Assembly: GCF_000165395.2 (NCBI RefSeq)
Contig: NW_026261571.1
Span: forward strand, 1,326,501 to 1,390,500
DNA length: 64,000 nucleotides
From: Babesia bovis T2Bo
Lineage: Eukaryota > Apicomplexa > Aconoidasida > Piroplasmida > Babesiidae
Direction of reading: 5' to 3'
The position numbers and the translations under genes are program-made. This document shows, piece after piece, positions 56,701-64,000 of this stretch (its first letter is position 1; each line of letters opens with the position of its first letter). Under the pieces are notes generated by a model. That model had not been told where the DNA came from and did not search any database. It was given only the letters and a program-made list of their open reading frames with translations.

Positions 56701-57220
56701 ATAAAGATGTTATGAAGTAAGAATCCACCATGGATAGGATGTATACAAATGTTAGATACCTTAACAATGTGACAAAATTCGGCACATCCACTTGGAAAAG
56801 ATTCGCTTCGCGTACGTGTACCAGAATGTGGAAGCACTTTAGAACAACTAAGGAGATAATAGACTTTGTAAGCGTAGTAATGGGAATATCGTTGCCGTTG
56901 AACCTTGGTTTAGATAGGATAATAAAAAGTATTGCATCCATTATGTAGTTCCGGGTCATTTCGTAAAGCTGTTCACGCTCCATTTGAGACAAACGTCCCA
57001 AAAATATGCGAACAAACAAAATAGACATAACAATGAACCACATAAGTAAATAGTTGTACATCACAGCTACACAAGTCTTGTTAGACATATAGAAAACAAT
57101 GAATTCATAAAACCCGGAAGCGTTACGCGTCACATATCCTACAGAAAATGCCAAAAGAAAATGGCTAAGTGAAACGTAACGATCCCAATAATCCGTCCTC
57201 AATTCCTCCATGTTTGACAA
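53756..57220 (-). CDS. HRD1: HRD1-like multi-span RING-H2 ubiquitin ligase
   Basis: 1154 residues, intronless. Several membrane spans occupy residues 1-290 (for example FYEFIVFYMS and FTIWLLFEIVAMMLICVF). A RING-H2 finger lies at about residues 303-345: CIIC...DCGHIFHLSCLKSWL...CPTC. This is the HRD1/SYVN1 layout, the ER ligase that ubiquitinates misfolded proteins for the proteasome. The C-terminal 800 residues are mostly polar, serine- and acid-rich, with basic RRR clusters, a run of seven prolines (about residue 908) beside CSCGRMFDDN, and an ordered helical end. HRD1 is about 600 residues in animals, so the tail is unusual; it may hold extra docking sites. Confidence 0.87.
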   Translation of the reverse strand: MSNMEELRTDYWDRYVSLSHFLLAFSVGYVTRNASGFYEFIVFYMSNKTCVAVMYNYLLMWFIVMSILFVRIFLGRLSQMEREQLYEMTRNYIMDAILFIILSKPRFNGNDIPITTLTKSIISLVVLKCFHILVHVREANLFQVDVPNFVTLLRYLTFVYILSMVDSYFITSLFKDLTWKNTFTIWLLFEIVAMMLICVFSTTRILVNSMDYYYDDGLQNKTTVLFYVELCHDVVSLFGFILFMLIFYIHNPNHLPLYMLIDILHVFKNLFERIRMLKQYRKILESIETRYSKPTNEEKERDGTCIICRDEFDDDCRKIDCGHIFHLSCLKSWLFQHSTCPTCRTPIESDHTAHSHEHSTARRILALEIRTRRFIRRTWRRVSTFIANKIFRRRRKDDPESVKEKLINYSAPMMKLILDKTANRRLIYEFFVQKPDESNLKENEAHESGIEPSNVIQENNGIDIQKQVDSPDQSSDVKRQTSESSIDTPIDRDLARGFSQLSADSILQSIACSPVNASTSGNRHADLSFDFTSTTEITKPRRRGSFIKSWFRKRFSRSSLDSNISKNNESPVKETASSVSDRSNRLKRLFSGGLDFKRFGSSKRSDRSDSNSSRTLDQFNPEVYSMEHLDSSSEQQEWEDMPNPVVDTTEEIKSVNVPALHTINNNESHTQSEIDANNVPDEPVTNKEMDDNKEDIVERIELPGIVVRGLTDGQNLNFKMHTSAAKLMRKLRILRNRLEQLHRSYNIVVTTNDNEARGGNESLDDPEDKINKDPLDGVNQSERSNDCMDPKYDQDSKPTDGHSSTGNIDFFDEDYHTESCKRAMAARKEEAKAQELTKKPTETDISLIRRIRIAKFSKDSDTESVAQGPPESENADKPVSYVDEDGMYHCSCGRMFDDNPPPPPPPKNDVTNVEASDTSEPPESNRSTTNPSTTNSNFYVLQGLNLAVEGELRSNVVVRAFDVWSTVNESNTNVRRSTTNRTAAIQVEALNKLIQELQFLEEHNIDILLPTDSSFDEKLASIISEDRMPAYKRDLFLSYLKMLRMWFLCTQGIALRDLSNGSLLDTTRYRLSSSTSERQRNVLQHLLESINCYKISKTDIEGLHNKYTQRSTNYQNYMARLLNVGVPVDLLDSMVSNMSIMDTIFSTEMDKLDK

Positions 57221-57537
57221 AAACTTTGAACTAAATACCCCCGTATAACACTTGATAACAACCGTAGGCTTCCTTCACCCTCGAAATGGCCGCTAGGTAG
57301 GCCACCTATAATCCCTTAATAGTACATATTTATTAGATATAATCTATATATACAGTGTAAACAATATTATGTTATAATATAAATAACCTTTTCGAACCAC
57401 GGGGCCGAATCCTGAAAACACACCATTATCATCTACAGCACATCTTCGACACGTTGTGGACCCTCAGATATTACGATTTCACAATGGAATCATAAATAAA
57501 AATTTTTGTCGATGTGTTAATCATATGTGTATAAAAC
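57221..57537. other. Bidirectional promoter region of HRD1 and uL1m
   Basis: 317 bp between two start codons. It contains an inverted motif around 57286-57303, GGCCGCTAGGTAGGCC, that could be a regulatory element or a small hairpin. No gene seen. Confidence 0.35.
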
Positions 57538-58620
57538 ATGACGAATCTGTTGAATTCAATATCGCAGAAGATGCTACACACTGAAACGCTAGGATTTCGT
57601 ATGTTCATAGATAATATGCAATGGATGAAACAGCAGACACGTTGTAAGAAGTATTTGCCGTTTTATATAGAAACACGCAAACGTGCTGCTCACAAAAGAA
57701 CTAAGAAGATAATAGTTTCTAATAAATCGGATCACGATGAGTCCACGGACAATGTAGACACGGAAAAGTTAAAATTTGTAACGCAGCTTGCAACACCTTC
57801 ACAGGCTTTAGAGGTGCTAAGAAGTTTCAAATGCGCTGAAACGATATCATCTAAACAGCTGAAGCAGCATACATTCAACCTATGGACAAAGGTAGATGTT
57901 AAGAGAGTAGCATTGCGTGGTATGACTATGCTGCCACATCCGGTTGGTCCTAAGCCGAAAGTAGTTGCCATATGCGAAGATGACGAAGCAAGGCTGGCAA
58001 TTGAGTGTGGAGCTGCCTACGCAGGTCTAGACAACATCCTTGAACGAATAGCAGGTGGCTGGACTAATTTTGATACGTGCGTTACTACAACTGTACATAT
58101 GCCGAAATTGGTTAAAGTTGCTCGTATACTAGGACCGAAAAAACTAATGCCTAATATGAAAGAGGGTACTCTGGCATCCAATCTGCTCGATGCAGTTAGA
58201 CGAATGAGCAGCGCTAACTCCGTACAGTTTAGGGCGTTACCCATAAATGTAGAAACATTTCAAATACTTAAATATCTAGCTGGAAACAAGAAATTTGATT
58301 ATGAAGTTGACCAAATTGGTGTCATTGAGGTGCCAATTGCAGAAGGTGATGCGTCACCTAAGGTAGTTATAGAGAACTCAAAGCATTTCATTAATGAAGT
58401 GATTAGGCAAAGGCCTAATATCGCAACCAAAACTAACTCATCGGATTTCCAATGGCCTCCACCTAGAAGATCTGCTAACGCCATTCTGGAATCATTTGTA
58501 GGTTTTGGAACAGAATCGCAAGCAGATGACGATTTCATCGTCGGTGCCGCCCTTGGTATGTCTATAGATGGTACAGCCCTGCTAGAACCGATATTAATAG
58601 ACCCTATACATTTACGTTGA
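57538..58620 (+). CDS. Mitochondrial ribosomal protein uL1m
   Basis: 360 residues, single exon. The first 40 residues look like a mitochondrial presequence. The L1 domain covers about 110-270: RGMTMLPHPVGPKPKVVAIC, a GGWTNFDTCV motif and ARILGPKKLMPNMKEGT, which matches the bacterial ILGPRGLMPNPKTGT rRNA-binding loop, so this is the organellar and not the cytosolic form (uL1/RPL10A). L1 forms the stalk that helps E-site tRNA leave. About 90 extra residues follow the domain. Apicoplast location is possible but no secretory leader is present. Confidence 0.85.
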   Translation: MTNLLNSISQKMLHTETLGFRMFIDNMQWMKQQTRCKKYLPFYIETRKRAAHKRTKKIIVSNKSDHDESTDNVDTEKLKFVTQLATPSQALEVLRSFKCAETISSKQLKQHTFNLWTKVDVKRVALRGMTMLPHPVGPKPKVVAICEDDEARLAIECGAAYAGLDNILERIAGGWTNFDTCVTTTVHMPKLVKVARILGPKKLMPNMKEGTLASNLLDAVRRMSSANSVQFRALPINVETFQILKYLAGNKKFDYEVDQIGVIEVPIAEGDASPKVVIENSKHFINEVIRQRPNIATKTNSSDFQWPPPRRSANAILESFVGFGTESQADDDFIVGAALGMSIDGTALLEPILIDPIHLR

Positions 58621-58841
58621 ACATATAGCGGCAACGATGTATTACTATCGCAAACATGTTGCTGAAGGGTATACAAAGGAGACAAACATGACATATAATA
58701 GTTTCACATGTATACTAACATAACGTAGAATGAATGGTGATTAGATATTAGCGGTGTCATATGCCTCCTTTCAGTGTAACTATGACAAACCTTCATCGTG
58801 CAGAGCACTGAGGATACTGTTTCATCATAAAGAAGACACGC

Positions 58842-59156
58842 TTAAGCCTTAGTGTAAAGCCTTTGAGCATGGTGCTGATCACACACAGGCTTGATGAGCT
58901 TCTGCTCTTCAAGGTGGGCCAAGGCCTTCCTGGCCATAGAAGCATTCACCTTGAGTTTGTCAACAATAGTAGAAATTGTGATCAAACGAGCCTTCGGAAT
59001 GTCACTCATCAATTTATCATAAGTGGCCTTGTCGAAAAACACAGCGTGGTTAGCCTTGTCCTTGGTCTTAACCTTAACCCACTTCTTCCTTTTACCGCGA
59101 GAGGCCATGGCCGCACGCATCACGGCCTCCTTCGACTTCTTCTCCTTAACCGCCAT
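58842..59156 (-). CDS. RPS25: 40S ribosomal protein eS25
   Basis: 104 residues from ATG 59156, the normal eS25 length. The basic N-terminus (MAVKEKKSKEAVMRAAMA) is followed by the winged-helix core DKATYDKLMSDIPKARLITI and VNASMARKALAHLEEQKLIK, ending HHAQRLYTKA. It sits near the E site of the small subunit. The longer frame starting at 59219 is 5' leader: a GTAAGT-like donor near 59246 and an acceptor ATTACAG just before GTAAATATG suggest an intron in the untranslated leader, common for ribosomal protein genes. Confidence 0.95.
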   Translation of the reverse strand: MAVKEKKSKEAVMRAAMASRGKRKKWVKVKTKDKANHAVFFDKATYDKLMSDIPKARLITISTIVDKLKVNASMARKALAHLEEQKLIKPVCDQHHAQRLYTKA

Positions 59157-59311
59157 ATTTACCTGTAATATATGAATATGTGTAGTATAAAATACTAAAA
59201 ACTCGAACTCGAGGGCCAACGGACACTACAACGATCACTTACCTATATTAACGTGACCGATTGATAAAAGATACAGTACTAAACGTAGTACTATAAAGGT
59301 GTAAGCAATAT

Positions 59312-59467
59312 ATGCAATGGGTGTGGTTATATATGGCAGCGTTTAGAAATAAACGATATGAATTTCATGGTGGGGCCATAGAGGCGAGGTATAGTCAAAG
59401 GCGTACAAAACCTGAAACATTAACTGATTTGACATACACATTTAATGAAGATCTTAATGGGCCATAA
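59312..59467 (+). CDS. Small hypothetical ORF, 51 residues
   Basis: An open frame from ATG 59312 (or the internal ATG at 59333) to TAA 59465-59467, below common length cut-offs. From the second Met the product reads MAAFRNKRYEFHGGAIEARY and then a polar tail ending TFNEDLNGP. It is hydrophilic, basic at the front, with balanced composition. Its position, divergent from eS25 with its own upstream DNA, favours a real gene, but a donor-like GTATAG inside it could also mean it is the first exon of a longer gene. Function unknown. Confidence 0.4.
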   Translation: MQWVWLYMAAFRNKRYEFHGGAIEARYSQRRTKPETLTDLTYTFNEDLNGP

Positions 59468-59834
59468 TATGTCATTGTATTGTTCAAACAGCACGTTAGG
59501 GTCAAAAATCTTTAACACGGTATCTGTTTATTATATCATAGTTCATTTAAATATTGGACGTTATTCTACATTATTTTCGCAACATCATCGATTATATATA
59601 AGAAAATATAAATCAGCATTGTATCTACTCTATTTATGTGCTATACATCGCATGGATTCTGTCCAATGTTGTATGAGTCCTACGATCCCATTATGTTGCT
59701 TTTGTGTTATCGTATAAATTATTTATTACTGTTATTAGTATGCCAACCTTAGCTGTTGTCACATGCCAGCTACATTCAATATCAGTTGTGCGACATGAAC
59801 ATATATCCCAGAGTAATATTCTATCTAGATTCCT
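59468..59834. other. Intergenic gap, nothing recognised
   Basis: About 370 bp between the small ORF and the OST3/6 stop. A plus-strand frame covering 59445-59717 is rich in Cys, Tyr and Ser and not protein-like. Confidence 0.45.
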
Positions 59835-60953
59835 TTAAAGCAAAAGGTCTCTTGTCATTGTAAATCTGGATCTTGTCAAATATATCGGTGGTTTAAAATC
59901 TATCCAAAATGGAACATTCTTGTGTTTCAGAATGCTCAGCAATTGAATGCTAAGTAACATGGCAATGACCAAAGAACATATAGACATAAACGCACTCTCA
60001 GTAGTTGCCATTTTGAATATTAGAAATGAAAGCAATAATAACATGATTTGAAATATAACGCCTTCGTAGAAATACTGCATTTTCGTAGAATCCAAAAACA
60101 GTGCTCCCATTATGCATTTAATATCCATTTTGCTACAGTTTAGGAGCTTTCCACCATATGATTTCGCAAATCTAAATGATGCAGGAATGCACATTGTGCT
60201 TAACACATATGCAGATATTGCAGCTATTGCCATCAGCCATCGTGTTTTGTAAACGCAAATCGCACATAGTAGCAATACAATGAAGCAGAGAAATGTGCAT
60301 AGATATTTGTACTTAAGGATAAGCGCGCTTACATATAGAAGTGGGTTGGTTTTATTTGTTGTAGGCTCTGTAGCAGGGAATGGTCTTTGGCAGAATTCAA
60401 TTAACAAGTAGTATAAAGAATCCCATTCGATCTGTTTGTTTTTATCAGTTTTATTAGCTAGCAATTTTGTAAAGATATCAACTCGGAGTTGCCCAGTGTT
60501 GGTAATGGATCTACCTAAATCGAATCGAATAAGATCTGGTGTGTTTTTGATATTGTGTAGGTGATAAAGCCATTCCCTATCATTATCATTGACCTTAAAT
60601 GAAAAGAAGTATAGTGGATGTCCAGAAGAATTTACGTTATTCCAGTTATCTTTGAATAAACATCCAATCATGCGATAAGTGTTCAATAGTAGCCTGTCAT
60701 CGAGTTCATTATTGTCGTAAAATAACACAACCGATCTGAAGTGTGAGTTCCCAGGTAATACTAAATTGCGATAGGAATGTTTATCCAACGGCAAGACGCA
60801 GCCTACTTTAGAAAATTTAAGTAATCGACTTGAAACTTCATGATACGCATTTATATCCAACCAGCGTAAGAAGCGATGATTACAATCGACGATCAGAGGA
60901 ATAATGAATAATGTGGTGAAACAATATATATGTAACATCAATGTCGACTGCAT
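59835..60953 (-). CDS. OST3/OST6-like oligosaccharyltransferase subunit
   Basis: 372 residues, intronless. An N-terminal signal peptide (LHIYCFTTLFIIPLIVDC) precedes a luminal thioredoxin-like domain (about 30-190) with VVLFYDNNELD. Four membrane spans follow (about 205-360), with CIPASFRFAKSYGG between spans 2 and 3 and QYFYEGVIFQIML after, as in Ost3/Ost6/TUSC3/MAGT1. The family helps N-glycosylate cysteine-rich sites. The CxxC redox pair of the thioredoxin domain is not seen here, so the oxidoreductase activity may be lost. Divergent; assigned from layout plus weak motifs. Confidence 0.65.
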   Translation of the reverse strand: MQSTLMLHIYCFTTLFIIPLIVDCNHRFLRWLDINAYHEVSSRLLKFSKVGCVLPLDKHSYRNLVLPGNSHFRSVVLFYDNNELDDRLLLNTYRMIGCLFKDNWNNVNSSGHPLYFFSFKVNDNDREWLYHLHNIKNTPDLIRFDLGRSITNTGQLRVDIFTKLLANKTDKNKQIEWDSLYYLLIEFCQRPFPATEPTTNKTNPLLYVSALILKYKYLCTFLCFIVLLLCAICVYKTRWLMAIAAISAYVLSTMCIPASFRFAKSYGGKLLNCSKMDIKCIMGALFLDSTKMQYFYEGVIFQIMLLLLSFLIFKMATTESAFMSICSLVIAMLLSIQLLSILKHKNVPFWIDFKPPIYLTRSRFTMTRDLLL

Positions 60954-61593
60954 CTAAAGGTATATATCTCAACTATAATACTTAAATATTTCTGATATAT
61001 TCTTTAAACGGATATTATATATCTATGATATTATGCATTTTATATGAATAGAATGCCATTGAATTCATGTGAGAAATAGCATAAAAGATTATCACTATGT
61101 GTATCTACACATCAACTACGATTTGCTCGCTCCAGTATTCAATAAATATGTATATAGTTAAACATAAACAGGTATAATATAAATTTTATTTAATACATTA
61201 TACGCCTCAACGTTAATATAACGTTCAGTTACACATCTGTGTCGTAGCCTTCCGTGAAGTCAATGACACAAAAATCATTTTATATTTCGATTATAGTATA
61301 AATCAGGGTTTCATTTTATCTAATATAATTTTACAACATATAAGAGTGATATATTAAGTTTCATATATGCATGATAAAATGGTTTCTATTGACCCCTGCA
61401 ACATTGACATACGACTAGAGCCTTCTTATGTATGCGGTTTACAAATATATATTTAAATTGTGCATTTACTATTAATCATGCATAATATGACCTTTATAGA
61501 TGTTTATTGGCCATAAAAATTTAGAATATGGGCCGACATATCGTTGAATATCTTAATCATAGTCCATCATAGGCATGATAAAACGCTAACAAA
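60954..61593. other. Intergenic gap between divergent genes
   Basis: 640 bp of AT-rich DNA. It should include promoters for OST3/6 and the next gene. No tRNA, repeat or reading frame of note. Confidence 0.5.
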
Positions 61594-63552
61594 ATGGGAG
61601 ACGTACATATCGCAGGGAACTCTGATCCTTATATGATTGACGTTATCGGATTTCCTATTAACACGTCGGTCGAAGATGATGATTTTGATCCAGACTGGGA
61701 GCTGCAACCGCAAGCAAAAAAACCAAAAAGAGGTACCAAAAGACAGACAATATCTGATGTTATACAACGCATACAAATGTTTAATAATAAGACAAGAACA
61801 TACAAAGACTATAGGGACATGCAAGTTATGAGGAGCCTCTACAACATATGCTCAAATTTGAAAATAGAAGATCCGGAAAGGATATATAAACTATTTCTAG
61901 AAAGATTGAAATCAAGATCTAGATTAGAGAGAAATGATGATAAGCTTGAGCTACTAGCTGCGGTTCTTTGTTACCTGGATAAACGAATATCCAACATAAA
62001 CGTGAATATCAGCGATGCCATTAATAAAATTCCCGCAAATAAGCCAAAAATACATAGGAAAAGTTTTGTGAAAGAAATATCAAAAATATGCCACGAATTA
62101 AAGGTAAGTTTTCTCCCGGTTACACCCAATATTATCGTTGTTCGTGATATGTTGGATGAGCTTTTATTTTTCATTCGCAACAATGATTTTGATAGATCAT
62201 CAAAAACGTTGTATTTACATTCACCAACGGTGAATAAGATAATAAATAAATTGTACAACATGGAACAACTGGATAGCACCGACTCCAACTTCATTGCAGA
62301 AAACACTCCGAGTATGCATGTCGACATGAAAAATAAATCAGATACAATTGGACCTTTATTGACTGATATTGCATCATTATTGGACACAGACGACCAGTCA
62401 AACAACTCTGTGGAGGATAACGAAAACAAGCTACGTAAAGGTAGAGTCAAGGTTAATGAATATCGAACTATGATGGCTGACAAAATAGACAAAATGTATG
62501 ACACTATATGTGATTATATTGTACGTTTAATAGTTCTATGTCACCATTCGGGTATTATGAAAAACACAGACATACTGAATGCCAATGAAAGGTTAAATAT
62601 TGTTTGTAAAAAAACATTCTTGGCTTCGATAATTAAAATCGTGTTGAATATGTTCAACATTAAACTGCGAAATCTCTACATGCTGAATGCTTGGAAAATT
62701 GTTCCCTCTACGTTTTATCGTAATGGCGACATACTGTTAACGAGTGCAGTTGAATGGTTACACCGCAAGTATGAAGTAGTGGTTAATTCAAAAGTTTTGA
62801 TTCTTAAATTCTTGAAGCACATACTGGATAAAGTTGATCCAAACGATGTGGAGTGCTGTGCAAATAGCGTAACATACGAATGTAGGAAGGAGTTTAGCTA
62901 TGCTCAATCTCCAATTGAAGATCCAATCATTAAGCACGTAAACAATCCAACATATATGGGTGGTATACCTGAAGTTAGGATGATGAATATAACGTCCGAT
63001 TTTTGGAATGTGGTTGATGACAGGTTGTGGAAGGAAAAACAAGCATCGGGTGGTTCAACTCACGTTGACGTTGATGATAATGATCATGAAATCTCAGATA
63101 GTGAATCTGAAGATGAAAATCTTAATGAATCGCACCTTTTAAATAAAAAAAATGCTGTTGAGAAAACTACCAAGCATGATAAAATACGTGATTCAAATAA
63201 CGTTCGATATGTAATCTTGCTCATTGCGAAGACGATTGGAATGATAAATATGGAAGCCTTTAATAAACGCAGGTATCAAGCTGAATATGACAGTCGAATC
63301 TTTTTTATATTGACTTACTTACTAAATGCACTCGAGGACATTAGACCTATAGAAGGTTTCAAAGTAGTCGTTGATGATGATGGTACATCCATAGTGAAGT
63401 ATAGGGATAATACACGTATCAAGAATACCAGATTTTCAGTTGATAGATTTGGGAAAAATACACCCATGGTGGCATGGACATTTGCAAAGGCATTATCTAG
63501 TATGGTTTCTGATGAAAGAGTGAAAAACCAATCGACGCATCAGCAACTATGA
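61594..63552 (+). CDS. Unknown nuclear-type protein, possible cyclin-fold (TFIIB-like) region
   Basis: 652 residues, one exon. The acidic start is followed by a short basic cluster (KKPKRGTKRQ) that could be a nuclear localisation signal. Residues 60-200 form helices with spacing like a cyclin repeat (ERIYKLFLERLKSRSR, ELLAAVLCYLDKRI, FVKEISKICHELKVSFL). A second helical block at 290-430 includes AVEWLHRKYEVVVNSKVL. Acidic runs appear near 490-515 (SDSESEDENLNES). No zinc ribbon is present, so a TFIIB, Brf1 or Rrn7 identity is only a hypothesis. It could equally be an unrelated helical protein. No membrane span or signal peptide. Confidence 0.6.
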   Translation: MGDVHIAGNSDPYMIDVIGFPINTSVEDDDFDPDWELQPQAKKPKRGTKRQTISDVIQRIQMFNNKTRTYKDYRDMQVMRSLYNICSNLKIEDPERIYKLFLERLKSRSRLERNDDKLELLAAVLCYLDKRISNINVNISDAINKIPANKPKIHRKSFVKEISKICHELKVSFLPVTPNIIVVRDMLDELLFFIRNNDFDRSSKTLYLHSPTVNKIINKLYNMEQLDSTDSNFIAENTPSMHVDMKNKSDTIGPLLTDIASLLDTDDQSNNSVEDNENKLRKGRVKVNEYRTMMADKIDKMYDTICDYIVRLIVLCHHSGIMKNTDILNANERLNIVCKKTFLASIIKIVLNMFNIKLRNLYMLNAWKIVPSTFYRNGDILLTSAVEWLHRKYEVVVNSKVLILKFLKHILDKVDPNDVECCANSVTYECRKEFSYAQSPIEDPIIKHVNNPTYMGGIPEVRMMNITSDFWNVVDDRLWKEKQASGGSTHVDVDDNDHEISDSESEDENLNESHLLNKKNAVEKTTKHDKIRDSNNVRYVILLIAKTIGMINMEAFNKRRYQAEYDSRIFFILTYLLNALEDIRPIEGFKVVVDDDGTSIVKYRDNTRIKNTRFSVDRFGKNTPMVAWTFAKALSSMVSDERVKNQSTHQQL

Positions 63553-63636
63553 TTGGCAACCAAATGTAGCTTGAATTAATTTCAACAAAGTTATTAATAT
63601 ATTATTATGTAGCATATATGAATCCGTTTACATACA

Positions 63637-64000
63637 CTATTCTTCAACCTTCAAGGATGTTGTATTTCTGCTCTCGTTGAAGTAGCATAGTACAATGACT
63701 TACCCCGAAATAAAGTCGAACGGTAACTGATTTGGTTTGCACATCGTTGGCGATGTTGTGAAATACTTGTGTTTCAGGGCCTATGTTTATATTGATACAT
63801 TCTTAGAGAAATTACCTCTTTAACACTGATCCTCTCCTTAGGATCTAACTTTAACATACGCTGTAAAAGATCAATCTCATCTGCCGAACGATTTTTAATA
63901 GTTGTATCTAAGCTTGTAGGCTGCATTGCAGTAAATGGAGTGTACAACTTCAGCTTTTTCGCATCAGGCCAATTAGTATCAGATGGTGTTCCCAGCAACT
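63637..64000 (-). CDS. CDK7-like kinase, C-terminal part (cut by window end)
   Basis: Only the 3' end is in the window. Reading leftward from 64000: LGTPSDTNWPDAKKL, the kinase subdomain X-XI signature, and LLQRMLKLDPKERIS, then an intron (about 63802-63768) and an exon with ALKHKYFTTSPTMCKPNQLP. A second 36-nt intron with a GTAAGT donor may follow, adding GNTTSLKVEE and a stop at 63637-63639; without splicing the frame stops at 63700. The YF...P...QLP tail resembles CDK7 (Plasmodium MRK, yeast Kin28), which phosphorylates other CDKs and the RNA polymerase II tail. The catalytic core lies outside the window. Confidence 0.75.

Noticed and set aside
57386..57414. TTCGAACC and CCGAATCC motifs resembling a tRNA T-arm
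   Set aside because: No acceptor stem, D-arm or anticodon arm can be folded around them.

Overview
The window is nuclear DNA of an apicomplexan parasite, most likely a piroplasm (Babesia, or a close relative such as Theileria). This rests on a PfATP4-type P-type ATPase, a plastid phosphate translocator with a secretory leader (implying an apicoplast), AT-rich intergenic DNA, densely packed genes on both strands and many very short introns. I see no prokaryotic operon signals, insertion sequence, CRISPR array or tRNA. The species cannot be fixed from the sequence alone.

Layout. 0-7.7 kb: AP-1 mu adaptin, a many-exon protein that looks like a mitochondrial heptatricopeptide (HPR/FASTK-type) RNA-binding protein, the plastid phosphate translocator and mitoribosomal bS16. 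8-13 kb: the G-patch splicing factor TFIP11, an ER-type secreted protein ending in KDDL, and a signal-anchored protein that converges on it with 4 bp between stop codons. 13.5-21.3 kb: ATP4, three-unit polyubiquitin, a gene-free stretch rich in hairpins, and MCM5. 21.4-30.1 kb: an LSD1-like amine oxidase with a PHD finger, an HSP40 and a cyclic-nucleotide phosphodiesterase. 30.5-37.9 kb: mitoribosomal bS18, a large BAR-like/SH3/GRAM/VASt membrane protein, then a PHAX-domain protein and trimethylguanosine synthase in tandem. 38-46.5 kb: a second mu adaptin, a glycerophosphodiesterase, a dynamin-related GTPase, a small membrane protein and a short-chain dehydrogenase. 46.9-64 kb: an unknown acidic protein, UTP22/NOL6, an unknown protein, HRD1, mitoribosomal uL1, eS25, a small ORF, OST3/6, an unknown protein with possible cyclin-fold features, and the C-terminal end of a CDK7-like kinase.

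Themes. The genes are mostly housekeeping. Several support the mitochondrion (bS16m, bS18m, uL1m, the HPR-like protein), ER quality control and glycosylation (HRD1, OST3/6, polyubiquitin, HSP40), vesicle traffic (two mu adaptins, dynamin), and RNA biogenesis (TFIP11, TGS1, PHAX, UTP22). TGS1 and PHAX, which both act on capped snRNA/snoRNA in other eukaryotes, are adjacent on the same strand.

Gene models were rebuilt by hand from GT-AG junctions that keep the reading frame. The introns fall into two size groups, about 33-38 nt and about 68-85 nt. Exon joins are inferences from frame and splice consensus, not from transcripts. Functions come from motif recognition without database searches.
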